Source: Congeria kusceri
Lineage: Eukaryota > Mollusca > Bivalvia > Myida > Dreissenidae
DNA: 64,000 nt
NCBI GenBank assembly: GCA_027627225.1
Contig: CM051030.1
Coordinates: 26,321,927-26,385,926, forward strand
Direction: 5' to 3'
Position 1 is the stretch's first letter. Each line of letters begins with the position of its first letter. This document shows positions 46,299-58,885 of this stretch, piece after piece. A program made the position numbers and the translations under genes. Under the pieces are notes generated by a model, which did no database searches, was not told where the DNA came from, and saw only the letters and a list, made by a program, of their open reading frames with translations.

Positions 46299-47186
46299 CC
46301 GTAATTTTACGAATATAATACGCACTTTTTTACCCGAAAATTTTCATCTGAAGTAGGGTGTGTGTATTATACTTGAATGTAAAGTTTACCTGAAAATTTA
46401 TATCCAAATATTTGCTTGGTTAACCCTTTTCGCAATAGATACATATAAACCCAACTGTGTCAATTACTGAATACAAACTACTTTTGCCGTCTCTATCCAT
46501 TACCCAATAATCCCGTATATTCACGACTTTAATTTTTAAAAGCAAATTCTGGCCAATATTGACGATAAATGTGTTTAAGAATTACATAAACACAAACGTT
46601 CGCCATTTTTCTGAAGTATCGAGTTCATTTTGGGATATATTTCTATTTAAAGATATTATGTAATTGACGTCCAATCGGGATGGGGTATTCCGATTAAACA
46701 TGCGTAAACATCATGAAATGCAATGTGCGCATCGGGTAAAGGTCATATTTTAAAAATAGCGACCAATCTAGTACTGTTTTTAAATTTAGATGGAATGTAG
46801 TTACAAGTACAAACAATTTTCAGAAAATAGGGTGAATGTAATTTTCTGTGTAAATAAACATGCTGCATTCGTCTGTATTTAAATTGTCTGATTTACTTCA
46901 TTGATTTGTCAATGTTTTTAATGATTCTAACTTGCATTTCAGCAATAATTATTTGAATAAATCTCGCTTTTTTCCTGTTTCCATAATATCTAGTTTAATG
47001 CGATGTCTACGTGATTTAATTGTGTAAGCTACTATGGCATGTGTACTAACATACAAAAGCATTAGGAACAGACACCTCATTTTTTGATGCGTATTATATT
47101 CAGATTTTAATTTTTCCCCAAAAATATTGTTAAAACTTGGGGGTGCGTATTATACACGAGTACGTATTATCTTCGTACTATTACGG
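46299..47186. mobile_element. MITE with CCGTAATTTTACGAA ends, 888 bp
   Basis: Inverted ends of 27 bp match at 23 positions (CCGTAATTTTACGAATATAA and CCGTAATAGTACGAAGATAA) and contain TATAATACGCAC. The same word recurs inside at 46358 and 47090-47145. No target duplication is clear and no gene is seen. Confidence 0.65.
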
Positions 47187-47218
47187 AAAATTGGTATTTA
47201 CCGAGCACAGTGCTTGTG

Positions 47219-49095
47219 ACAACAAGAGCTGTCGTAGGACAGTGCGCTCAACTTTTCTTGTGCTTGTCAGATTTACTGGCTATTTTTTTCTAAAAAAAGA
47301 AATACGGAAATTCCAAAAAATCACATTTTTCGAAAGAAATGCATTAAAGTCAGCACATCAATAACATTTTTAGTAATGGTGATCTTGACCTTGACACCGC
47401 CAACACCATATGCAATCCCAAGAGAGGTCTCTATATAAGGTATATATTTATTAAGTTTCATTAAAAATCTCAATGTCTTCTCAAGCTATTGAGCGTAAAT
47501 TATTTGTCTGTTTTTAATTTGTAGACATTGACCTTGACTCCACCCACCCCATATGCAATCCCAAGTGAGGTCTTCATATAAGGTATCAATGCATTAAGTT
47601 ATATTAAAATATCTCAATACTTTCTCAAGTTATTGAGCGTAAACCGTTTTTCTATTTTTAGTAACAGTGACCTTGACCTCACCCACCCCATATGCAATCC
47701 CAATTAAGGTCTCACTATAAGGTATCTATGTTTGAAGTTTCATTACAATAGCTTAATCCATTCTCGAGTTATAGGGCATAACAAAAAGTATAGGAACTTG
47801 CTAACCGAAAAACTTTAACCTGTCCATATAGCTTATATGTAAAATTTCTAAGTGTAAATAGAACTCCGCGAGTCGGATGTGTCGCCTGACGCCGGATAGC
47901 TTACGTGAATCCAAATGAAGAAGCACTTAAGGTTAATGCTAAAAAAAATTTAACAGATTTATTGAAATCTTCAAAAGCACTGCATTCTGGCTAATTGCAA
48001 AGAAAAGACTAATTAAAACCAAAAATGCGACACAAAAATAAGTATGAAAATTAACAAAGGGCAACAATAACTCAGAAAGTATGAGGTGCAGAGTAATGGT
48101 TCTTGTGCAATGCACTTCTCCTCAATGAGATCTATCTACCTATGAAGGTTCAAGTTGATAGCTTTCATAGTCTTAGAGTCATGCTCTGGACAAAAATTAA
48201 GTAGAAAAATAAACAAAGGGCAATAACTCAAAAAGTATGAGGTGAAGAGTAACAGTTCTTGTGCACTGCACTTCCCCTCAATGAGATCTATCTACCTATG
48301 AAGTTTCAAGTTGATAGCTTTCATAGTCTTAGAGTTATGCTCCGGACAAAAATTAAGTATGAAAATAAACAAAGGGCAATAACTCCAAAAGTATGTGATA
48401 CAGAGTAACAGTTCTAGTGCAATGCACTTCTCCTCAATGAGATCTATGAAGATTAAAGTTGATAGCTTTCATAGTCTTAGAGTTATGCTCTGGACAAAAT
48501 TAAGTATGAAAATAAACAAAGGGCAATAACTCCGAACGTATGAGGTGAAGAGTAACAGTTCTTGTGCACTGCACTTACCCTCAATGAGATCTATCTACCT
48601 ATGAAGTTTGATGTTGATAGCCTTAATAGTCTAAGAGTTATGCTCCGGACAAGCAAAAGAGGATGCTGACACCGCCGACACAGCCCACACCGCCGACAAA
48701 AGTAACACCTAGGCGACACAAAAAGGCCCATAATTTTGACAAATTTCAAACTAGAGTTATCAAAATTGGCCTATGAGTTCATTTTATTATAGGGAATAAG
48801 TGTTCTAAGTTTGAATGAAATCCTTTAAGCCATTCCTGTGAAGCCAGCTTACAGAAAAAATTTAATCTGTCCATATAGCTCATGTGTAAAAGGCCCATAA
48901 TTTTGACAAATTTCAAACTAGAGTTACCAAACTTGGCCTATAGGTTCATTTTAGTGTGGGGAATAAATGTGTTATGTTAAAATGAAATCCTTCAAGCCAT
49001 TCCCGAGAAACTAGCTTACCAAAAAATTTCAACCTAGCTTGGACGCCGACGCTGGGGCGAGTAGAATAGCTTGTATTTCTTCGAAAGTCGAGCTA
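47219..49095 (+). repeat. HINE-like element, family d head, d and j arrays, d-type tail
   Basis: The head ACAACAAGAGCTGTCGTAGG with GCGCTCAACTTTTCTTG is at 47219. Three family d units run to ~47770, then a variant section, then four family j units (48055-48665: 'caaagggcaataactc', 'gtgcactgcacttcccctcaatgagatct', 'gatagctttcatagtcttagagtta'). Two ~150-bp units with 'ggcccataattttgacaaattt' follow. The tail CGAAAGTCGAGCTAAAAA ends at 49093 and complements the head's GCTCAACTTTTC. Confidence 0.75.
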
Positions 49096-49452
49096 AAAAG
49101 CACTTAACATTGATTCGAACATATATGGTTCATCAACTATTTTTACCCGTTGTAGAATGACTTGTATGCACATAACGCTGTTTGCTTTTTGAATAGTTGG
49201 CACAAAAAATATTTGTCTCCAACCAATTACAAAAAAATAATGATGAGAAAGTCATAGATAAATAGCATTGAATTAGATGCGCACTATAAACGTTTTAATT
49301 TGCAAAAGACAGTGACCTGGATCTCCATCTTCAATTACGTCAAATACCCGCTCATATTAAGTATAGTGTATGGTTATGAGTTTCAAGATTTGTGTTGTAG
49401 AAATTATGTACCAGACAAGTCACTTACTTCAACAAATGTGTCTATACTATGA
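49096..49452. other. Unassigned stretch
   Basis: No gene or repeat recognised. Confidence 0.4.
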
Positions 49453-50520
49453 TAACAAGAGGGCCAAGACTGCCAGGGTCATGGGGCAATACTCTCGCCA
49501 CCTCAATCATTAACAGTAATTGGCATTGAATAACAACATTAATAAATATGTGGCCAGACATAGAAGTGATTTGAAGGAATTTGGTAGAGGGGGTTACCCA
49601 AGGAACATTTCTGTGAAAAGTATTTTCAAATCCAGCCAGTGGTTTCAGACAAGATTTTTAAAAGTTTCAATATAGCCATATAAGGAAACCTGCCCCACTC
49701 CCAGGCGGCCATGTTTTCTAGCAACTAAAAATAATTTGAAGGAATTTGGTAGAGGGTCCCCCAAGTAACATTTCTATAAACAAGAGGGCCAAATGGCCCT
49801 GGGTTGCTCACCTGAGTTTCATTAGTCGAACAATTTTCCACATGTTAGATTTTTATACAAAGATGGATATACTGATACGGACTGATGGTAATGCGGCATT
49901 AATCATCATGGTTTGAAAAACTTAAGTGACAACAGACATTCAAAATTTTGAAGTACGTATTGAAATTGAAGCTTTTTCTTCAATCTGACCTAGTGACCTA
50001 GTTTTTGACCCCACATGACCCTGATTCGAACTCGGCCGAGATACCATTGGAACAAATGTCCTGACCAAGTTTCATGACGATTGGGCAAATAATGTAACTT
50101 CTAGAGTGTTAACAATCTTTTTCTTCAATTTCATCTAGTGACCTAGTTTTTGACCCCACATGACCCCGATTCAAACTCGGCCAAGATACCATTAAGACAA
50201 ATGTTCTGACCAAGTTTCATGAAGATTGGGCAAAAAATGTGACTTCTAGAGTGTTAAGAAGCTTTTTCTTCAATTTGACATAGTGACCTAGTCTTTGACC
50301 CCCACATGACCCAGATTCAAACTCGGCCGAGATATCATTGGGACAAATGTTCTGACCAAGTTTCATGAAGATTGGAAAAAAATGTGACTTCTAGAGTGTT
50401 AACAAGCTTTTTCTTCAATTTAACCTAATTACCTAGTTTTTGACCCCACATGACCCAGATTCGCAAACGGCAGAGATATCATTGGGACAAATGTTCTGAC
50501 CAAGTTTCATGAAGATTATT

Positions 50521-52899
50521 CTTGATTACCTGCCCCTGTCACTACATTAATGGGTCCGGCATAAACGACAAATAGGCGGACAACAACAACCTTTCGCGGA
50601 AATATAAGTTTTATGAATAAAAGTTCATAAATCAGGAGCTCATTTTACGACCACAATGAATTTGAGTGGATAGAGGTAAATAGACTTTAATACACTATTT
50701 TGTTTTGTGCTTCCAACAGTGTATATTGAGTTAACTGACACTAAAGCAAGTGAATAGTGTTTCGGATAACTCCATCCTCTGAAATTTCTGACAATAATTT
50801 ATGTCGGTATATTAAAGTCTCATAAATTGTATTTTAGTTTTCAGATGTTTATACACACCTTACATGTATAAATGTTAAAAATTTCCTTAATTATGATTTA
50901 ATTATTATAATGATTTTAGTACAGTTTTGAACACGACATAATACATTATGAAAAGAAAACATTACTGATATAAAAGCTTAATACTATAATATTATTTTTC
51001 GTCATGTTTCTTTTTCAGATGGACTATGAAGAAGATCATCTGCCCTGTTTTCAACACACAATGAAACAGGGTAGATTGGAAACTGACCAAACATATGCTG
51101 CAAATATTCTGTATTACCCACCCCTATCACTCCATTAATGGGTCAGGCGGCTGTGATAACTATCCATACATATAGCGTTATTTTACCGCATTGTTTATTT
51201 TCAGATTGGATATGACTGTCTGTTGTTTTTTTCCTGAATAGATTTATCTCATAATGCTGAATGTTCTGTCATATTATTATGTGCAGCCAAAAAATCAGTA
51301 ATATTATGAAAGTGCTGTTTACAGTTTAGGGGAAAGTAGCATGATTGAACATACATTATTTGGCAATACTGAGCATAGGCAATTATCCAAAAATATATTT
51401 ACAACAATGGAAATAGTAAATGGTCTATAAGAATTATTTCAACACTTAACATATTGTAGAGACACTATAATACACTGTTTGTTGTACTGTATAAGAATAA
51501 GTGTTACCTACTTGTTATTATTTTGAATACAGTTCATTCATATGTATCTACAGAATTACAAGCATTGTACATTCTGTTGTAACAAGCATTGTACAATAAG
51601 TACTGTTGATAAAAATAAAGAATTATTTTTGTGTTGTATCTGTCGTTACTGTATGACAAGTTTTCATATACTTTGTATAAGCTTTCAATTACAACTTATT
51701 GCATATCTCACAATAAACAATTGGTTTGTCACATTTGTTAAAATGAGCTGTTCACAAAGTCATTACGGCATGTGTCAATATTTTAGTAGTATGCTTCGTA
51801 AAAGAAGTCAACTATCTAAATAAATATAGTTACAAGAAATAAATAACAAATTCAGTTCAATAAAAAGTACATAGTTGTTAAACAAATTATATTTATTTAT
51901 TATTTAAACCAAAGTTGACTATTATATTAGTGTGAACATAGTTTTTTTAAACGTGAAGCTAGGTCATTATTCAATAAAACGATCTTTACAAAGTAATGAA
52001 TTGAATGGTACTGAGTTTTTTATTGATATGCATATCTGTTGCAATTTAATATAGATTTAACTTAAAGCAATGCAAGAAAATACAAATTGTTCGTTTTCTA
52101 TACCAATGTCTGTCTTCTGTAGCACTAACATCCGGTGTACTCATATGTTGGTGGTGTTGCTTTAGATTGAGTTAAATAGGTACTATTAAGAACTGGGCAC
52201 CTATAAGCAAATACAGGTATTAAGGATTGTTATTTCTATTTTATAACACTGAATTATTTTTATTATGTAATTCTTTTGTTGCACAAAGACGTTGCTTTAA
52301 CGAAGGATGTATCTGTCTAACAGGATTGAATTCTGCACCCATTTCAATTAATAGAACATACATGCCTCAAACAAATCGTGGATTCAGTTTCTTAAATAAT
52401 CTCCATCCAGTAAATCACATTCATTGCGTGCCCATTTACGTTTAGTATATTCAAGTGCATTCAAGCTACACAGCAATTATGAGCATAGTAAGTATATTTC
52501 ATGTTAAATAAATTCATAAACAATAACAAAATGTAAATAAAATGCAATAAATTTTTGATAATACAATGAGCATATAACTTTCAGATTTTTTGATATTGTA
52601 TTGCCATCATGGCCAATATATCTCTTTATGCAAGTAGACAGTATCGAACGAGTCATTGATCCGAAATCCCATTCTGGATTGTTATGTCCGAAATACACTT
52701 CACAATTGTTTTCCTCTGTTTTAGCATTAACGTGTTGCGCATTGCACAAAAGCTTTATTTTTTTAAATCTAACATAAAATTGCTTCAACAATGCCTTGTG
52801 AATTATATATAGACTCATTTTTATCAAAAATGCATAACTGCACACAAAAAATCACAGCCGACATTTTTTTGGTTTCTACGAACTGGGAACCAGGCTACA
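50521..52899. other. Unassigned 2.4-kb insert in the family b array
   Basis: It breaks a b monomer between 'catgaagatt' and 'catgaagattggg'. A ~37-bp phrase ending CATTAATGGGTCCGGC / CATTAATGGGTCAGGCGG occurs at 50523 and again at 51112. No inverted ends were found. A minus-strand frame at 52504-52845 has ordinary amino-acid composition in its middle (NNPEWDFGSMTRS), but no splice sites or family were recognised. Confidence 0.45.
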
Positions 52900-53996
52900 T
52901 GAAGATTGGGCAAAAAATTTGACTTCACGTGTAAACAAGCTTTTTCTTCAATTTGACCTAGTGACCTAGTTTTTAACCCACATGACCCAGATTCGAACTC
53001 GGTCAAGATATATTTGGGACAAATGTTCTGACCAAGTTCCATGAAGATTGGGCTAGAAAATGTGACTTCGAGAGTGTTTACAAGCTTTTTCTTCAATTTG
53101 ACCTAGTGACCTAGTTTTTGACCCCTCATGACCCAGATTCAAACTCGGCCAAGATATCATTGAGACAAATATTCTGACAAAGTTTCATGAAGATTGGGCA
53201 AAAAATGTGAATTCTAGAGTGTTAACAAACAAACTTTTTCTTTAATTTGACCTAGTGACCTAGTTTTTGACCCCGCATGACCCAGAATCCAACTCAGCCG
53301 CGATACCTCACCTGGCAGCCATGTTTTTCACAGACCGGAACCCATTTTCGAACTCGGCCAAGATATCATAAGAACAAATATTCTGAGAAAGTTTAATGTC
53401 GATTAGGCAAAAAATGTGACTTCTAGAGTGTTCACAAGCTTTTTCTATAGCCATTAAAGGAAAACTGCCCCGCCACCTGGCGGCCATGTTTATCAATGGA
53501 GCGGAACTATTTTTAAACTTGGCCGAGATATCATAAGAACAAAGGTTCTGAGCAAGTTTTATGTTGATTGGGCACAAATTGTGACTTCCAGAGTGTTAAC
53601 AAGCTTTTTCTATAGCCATATACGGAAAACTTCCCCTGTCCCCTGGCGGCCATGTTTTTCAACAGATCGGAACCATTTTCGAACTTGGCCAAGATATCAT
53701 TAGAACAAATGTTCTGAGCAAGTTTCATGTTGATTTGGCCAAAAATGTGACTTCTAGAGTGTTCACAAGCTTTTTCTTCAATTTGACCTAGTGACCTAGT
53801 TTCTGACCCCAAATGACCCAGTTTCGAACTCATCCAAGATATCATTGGGACAAATGTTTTGACCAAGTTTCATGAAGATTGGGCAACAAATTTAGCCTCT
53901 AGAGTGTTCACAAGGTAAATGTTGACGACAAACGATTCACGACGCACGACTGACAAAAGGTGATCACAAAAGCTCACCATGAGCACATTGTGCTTA

Positions 53997-55059
53997 CACT
54001 ACGTCTAGCGTGATTTCTGCCTTCTGCGACGCACCACCGTGATTCAGCCCAGCGTGACACACTACTATAGTCACCGCGATACACCGTGGAACACTGTGGA
54101 ACGCGGTGATGTCGCCGTGGCGAATCGCGGTGACCGCGGTGACAGTCTCGATCAAAAATGTTGATAAGAAATCGCCGTGGATCGCGGTGATTTTAGCGAG
54201 TCATAATTTCACATTGAGCTTTTTAAAAAATATTTTACGTTTTATTTCAGGTACGACCAAGAACATGGTTTTTGGAAAATACGGAACATTATGACAAAAC
54301 GGGAAAATGAAAATATGCGTCAGTCAAATCACAAAGACCTCATCAAATTCGTTGTCCGATTCTATGACAAATCTTTGCATTTTTAATATGACTATCAAAA
54401 CAATTGATTAACATGTCGGTAAAAAACGTCATTTTATAACAATGATTGACATAACCAACACCTTTGTTCTCTGTAAAAGTTCGAAAGGCGGAGCTATGCA
54501 CGTGCTCTTTCATAATAGGACGATTGCCACTGAGTAACAAACACGCGATTGGTTAAGCATGTCGCTTCTCTAAACAAAAGAAGCCAATTTTATCGCCGAG
54601 AAAGGTGTTATTTTATGGTTTCTTGTCGGCTTTACTTTGAAGACATCAAACTGTCAATTCACGCAGATTGCGAATTTTCGCGAGACTTGTATTAATGCCC
54701 TTGACTCTTTGTTTACGACTTCACAACACAACTGCGAACATGGAAAAAAGATTAAAGTTGCAAACTGTGATTATATTAATTGGTAAGTATAGGTTAATAG
54801 AAGACGATTTGTACTTTGCGAATAGTAAACGGTCTGAAATATCGAACTGTACTTGTTCATTCACATGTACCTGTATTTCACCGCGACCGCAGTGGTCCAC
54901 CGTGAGATTGATTTCCCGATAACGCCCGCGGTGCTCACCCACTATCACCGCGATTCTATCGCGATGGAACCACCTTTTAATCGCGGTGATTTTCCACGCT
55001 GACGAAAAATTGTCCACGGTGGGTCTGTGTTTTAGGCAGAAATCACGCTAGACGTAGTG
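53997..55059 (-). mobile_element. Internally deleted relative of the BEN transposon, 1,063 bp
   Basis: Perfect 25-bp inverted ends (CACTACGTCTAGCGTGATTT...) are flanked by TA at 53995-53996 and 55060-55061. Excising it leaves GTGCTTAGGTGAGCTAAAA, exactly the intact tail seen at 55621-55639. Its right end, inverted, matches the left end of 24503-30550 over ~160 bp (ACCCACCGTGGACAATTTTT, then AGCGTGGAAAATCACCGCGA), and its left end matches the other's right end, so it lies in the opposite orientation. No transposase or BEN exon is recognisable. A short frame near 54740-54781 followed by GTAAGT may be an exon relic. Confidence 0.85.
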
Positions 55060-55339
55060 TAGGTGAGCTAAAAATATTTTCAAATCCAGCCAGTGGTTTC
55101 TGACAAGATTTTTTAAGTTTTCCAGTCTTTTTTAGATTTTGGTTGCCATGGCAACCAGAGTTGTCAATATATTCTAATCAATTGAAGGAATTTGTTAAAG
55201 GGCCATTCCAGGAACATTCCTGCCAAGTTTTGTTAAAATTCGCCCAGTGGTTTCAGAGAAGTAGTTGTTTGAAGTAAAATGTTGACGCCGGATGCCGGAC
55301 ACAGACTGATCACAACAGCTCACCCAGGTGAGCTAAAAA

Positions 55340-55639
55340 TGCTCTCATAATTCCTTTTGCTTTTAGTTTCTTTTCTCACCAACAGTCTTTCTATGCTGTC
55401 AGCGTTTTGATTTAAGCTTTTGGTTAGAAGAGTTTTCCAGATATTCCTTTGAAATGAAAGAATTTGATAAAGGACCATCCCAGAAACATTCCTACGTTGT
55501 TTGGTTAAAATCCACCAGGCGGTTTCAGAGAAGTTGTTTGAAGCAAAATGTTGACAAAGGATGACGTACGACAGATGCCAGACAGTGACTGACTACAATA
55601 GCTCACCCTTGAACACTTTGTGCTTAGGTGAGCTAAAAA
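55340..55639 (+). repeat. Truncated main-family 3' part with tail
   Basis: From about 55405 it follows the main pre-tail ('aagcttttggttag', 'accatcccagaaacattcct', 'ggtttcagagaag'), ending with CAATAGCTCACCCTTGAACAC and GTGCTTAGGTGAGCTAAAAA at 55639. Confidence 0.7.
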
Positions 55640-55644
55640 CATAT

Positions 55645-55692
55645 GTCAATTACAGTAAAACAACATATAAATGTTGTTCTATTGTAATTGAC
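55645..55692. repeat. 22-bp-arm hairpin
   Basis: GTCAATTACAGTAAAACAAC on the left pairs with GTTGTTCTATTGTAATTGAC on the right, 20 of 22 positions with a 4-base loop. It is a strong cruciform or RNA hairpin directly after an array tail. Role unknown. Confidence 0.85.
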
Positions 55693-56520
55693 ATTTTTTT
55701 CTGACAATTTATAATTTTTTGGTCTCAGATTAGAAAAAGAAAAGTATGTTATACATGCATATAAAGAAGCAAGATAACAGTGCTGACACAAAAAAATATT
55801 GGAGAGCATATTTTTTTCTTATAATAAAAGTTTGAAAATTTTTCAAAAAATATGAAAATCTGTCAGTAAATCTTTTTCAAGTTCTGTACAAGATGTTGCT
55901 TTTGATGCCAGTTATTATAAGTTGTCGACTTTATAGATTTCAATTTATTAAATTAATGAAAGAGAACACAATATTTTAAATACAAAATATTTGAAATATT
56001 TGAATCACATGCAAGTGTATGTTAGCCAATTTAACATGTTTTAAGTTTTCCATTAAAAATGGCAAATAAAATCATTAATGATTGTCTTAGAAAATTCCAA
56101 AAGTGTTAAGACTGGTGCAAAGCTGCCTAAAATTTAATACAAAAACCATTATTCTTAGACTATTTCTAAGATATATGATACTTTGAGAAAAACTAAGACA
56201 TTTCTTACATTTTCAGAGAAGAATGAATAAATCTAATGTCATTTTTATGTTAAAAGTCATTTCCATTTTATTTGACCCAATGTCTATGATCTATTTTTCA
56301 ACTCACAAATTCCATGATATACAGAATTGTTTCTTATGTTATACTCTTCATTAAATTTCTCTAAGAGCTTTGTTACATAAAAACTAACAAAATACATATC
56401 TTAGCCAAAAATTCAGACATAGAAATTCTTCAGATTGTTTTAAACTTTGGCACTGCAACCATCTCTGTAGTTCAAGAATAGAATGCTCAGATATTTCAGA
56501 TGAGCGAAACTTCCTCCAGG
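55693..56520. other. Unassigned AT-rich stretch
   Basis: No gene or repeat recognised. Confidence 0.4.
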
Positions 56521-56522
56521 TA

Positions 56523-58540
56523 CAGTACAGCTCGTAGCCATTAAAAAATTTCCGTGCGGCCACTGCGGTCGCGATTTTGTGCAAAAAACGCCGCATCCCG
56601 CAACGGTCCGTGGTCCACGGTGATTGTCGTGTTGGGCCACCGCGGCCGTAAAAATACCTAAGAAAAAACACGGCAGGCAGTCTTCCGCCGTGATCCGCTG
56701 TGTCTTCCGCCGTGATCCGCGGTGACGTTTTGCGGCGTAACACAGCGATGTTATCTAACTTTATCTAAAACTAGATATTATGAAATTATATTTTACGCAC
56801 ATGTATTTATATTTTACATACATGTATTTACAAGTAAAAATTGTCACTAAATTTACATTTAATAGATTATTTATATAATTATAATCTTCATTTAGCCAAA
56901 TTTCAGATAATATATTTGTATCTTGTTTCAAAATTGTTAAAAAATTCAGTAACGATTTGCCACATAAAGATTCGCTCCAGTTTCATAAGTATTTACCACA
57001 CTTTTTCTTCTTTTAAAACGTCATAACTTTTAAGAGTTAAAATTTAAAAAAAACATAAACAAATAGCTGTTAATTATTGATCATTTAAATTGGATTGAAG
57101 GGAAAGTAAAAAACACATTTTTATACGATAGCGTATTTAAAAACACTACTGAATATGCAACGAAGGGTGTGATTTTTAGGGGTACACTCGGAAAAACGAG
57201 AACACAACTTTATTTTTATTATATGAATTCATCTGTATTATAGTTATTGTCTTAACAATCGTAGGAATCGACTTTTCATAAATGTATTTGCCATATTTGG
57301 ACATTGTTCTCGTGTGACCTTATTTTTACATCCCGCGATAATCATGTTTTGTTTACCTTCAAACCCTTTTGACACGTCAGTAGGCTCCTTTTAACACCTT
57401 TACACATGTATATTGTTCGCCAGTATATTGCAAATATGACAGGTTCCACAGGACTATGGGTCATGGTGTCCAGGTAACATATGGTCTCTAGTCCCGAAAA
57501 TCACTCATGAAATGCTTGCCCCCTTGTATGTCTATATAATGTCCATCGAAACACTCATTTGCTTCTGTGCGGTGATTCAAACTTGTACAAATAAAAATTG
57601 AAATCATTCAAAATTTAATTGACATTAATAGTTCTTTGTACTCTTAGTTAATATTAGCAAAATGACAATGTATATTTTAAGTTTACCAAATACACATGTC
57701 GTATCTTGCAAGAATCAACAACAACACAAAAACAACAGCGCGTTATAATATTATTTTTAAACAGTAGCAGATGTTAATACAGATGTAAATACCCGGTATA
57801 GAAGTAGTATTTGAAACAGTTTGTTTGAAATTAAACAACATGTTTTTCAACGTATGTGGTTTTGTTTGAGATATTCATGTACATTTTCAGTGGACATGAC
57901 AGGGTCACCATTTAAACTCCCCGATTATGAATTTGAAGCCCCGAATAAACGCTTAGGTACGGCATCAAAGACCTTTGAACTGTCGCTGATTCCCGTTCAT
58001 TGCATGACTCGTTTAGTTCACGAAACGTTACTAAATTGTATGTGGTGATTTATGTTAATTTTCAGTATTCTGATATCGCAAATTTATAGTGCACGGTGCC
58101 ATTATTGGTGGATTAAATAAGATGGAATATATTTGTTAAACTGACAAAGATAAGATGCTTACACAGCAACGTCGTTAATATAAATTCATATATTTTTCAC
58201 AGATGTTTATAGTGTGTAAAGTATGCTTGCATGTGCTTTTTAATTGATTTTTTAAGTTTTGCTTTTACATTTCCATATACATGTACAATGTAGCTGTACT
58301 CGGATTTAGACAATAAATCGCCGTGGCCCACAGCGAACGTCCACTGCGGCCTGCCACGAACGTCCACTGCGGTCCGCGGCAATTTCTTACGGAGTCAGTG
58401 TCCGCGGCGTTTTCTGGGACCATGATGAATCACCGCGATTTGACCAGGCTCTTAAAATTCATCGCCGCGATTGTGCGCGTTACAGTGCGTTTGTCCGCGG
58501 TGGCAACGCGGGATTTGACAAATGTCTAAGAGGTGTACTG
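56523..58540. mobile_element. TA-flanked TIR element with GC-rich subterminal arrays, 2 kb
   Basis: The ends CAGTACAGCTCGTAGCCATT and (inverted) CAGTACACCTCTTAGACATT match at 16 of 20 positions, flanked by TA at 56521-56522 and 58541-58542. GC-rich clusters of GTCCACGGTGA, CCGCGGTG and CACTGCGG words lie just inside each end (56545-56745 and 58320-58515), as in the BEN transposon. The interior is AT-rich. A frame at 57821-58048 preceded by CATTTTCAG at 57882-57890 may be a relic exon (MTGSPFKLPDYEFEAP) but is unrecognised. Confidence 0.55.
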
Positions 58541-58885
58541 TACATGATTTTCGGGTCATTTTACAGCAAATATCTTATCAGAAGCAGTCATTGTTACAGT
58601 CTTCGAAATTAGCACTCGCCCGCTTGCCCGTGGCAAGTAAAAATATTGTCGGGCACAAAACAAATTTTTAATATATCGCCCATCTGGCAAGTAATCCAAA
58701 AAATTTAGAAATGCCGATTATGTAGAGAAACAGCAAGTTGTTCAGAGGCTTGTGTCAATATATGAAAAATGGATCAGGCAAAAGGATAATTAAGTAGAGA
58801 AACACATGAATATCACACTTATATCACAGTTGTTATTTCTAGAAAATGAAATGACGAACTGTTGTTAGTTGTAGATTTTTTATAT

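Larger units (their letters stand above)
49779..55074 (+). repeat. HINE-like element, family b, inside the outer element
   Basis: The head AACAAGAGGGCCAAATGGCC with TGCTCACCTGAGTTT is at 49779. Units of ~145 bp lie at 49975-50520 and 52900-53930 ('ttgacctagtgacctagttttt', 'gacccagattcgaactcggcc', 'gacaaatgttctgaccaagttt', 'gtgacttctagagtgtt'). The tail GCTCACCATGAGCACATTGTG is interrupted by the element at 53997-55059 and ends AGGTGAGCTAAAAA. Confidence 0.8.
49453..55339 (+). repeat. Outer main-family HINE-like element of a four-level nest
   Basis: The head GATAACAAGAGGGCCAAGAC is at 49453. Units run from 49555 to 49778 and resume at 55074 ('tattttcaaatccagccagtgg'). The tail GCTCACCCAGGTGAGCTAAAA ends at 55339. 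The split falls inside one monomer. Confidence 0.75.

Noticed and set aside
53308..53866. Two overlapping minus-strand frames with shared peptides
   Set aside because: Produced by family b monomers; the same peptides recur at each unit.
57821..58048. Possible exon (about 53 residues after CATTTTCAG) in the 56.5-58.5 kb element
   Set aside because: Kept only as a note: there is no donor, no partner exon and no recognised domain, so it cannot be called a gene.
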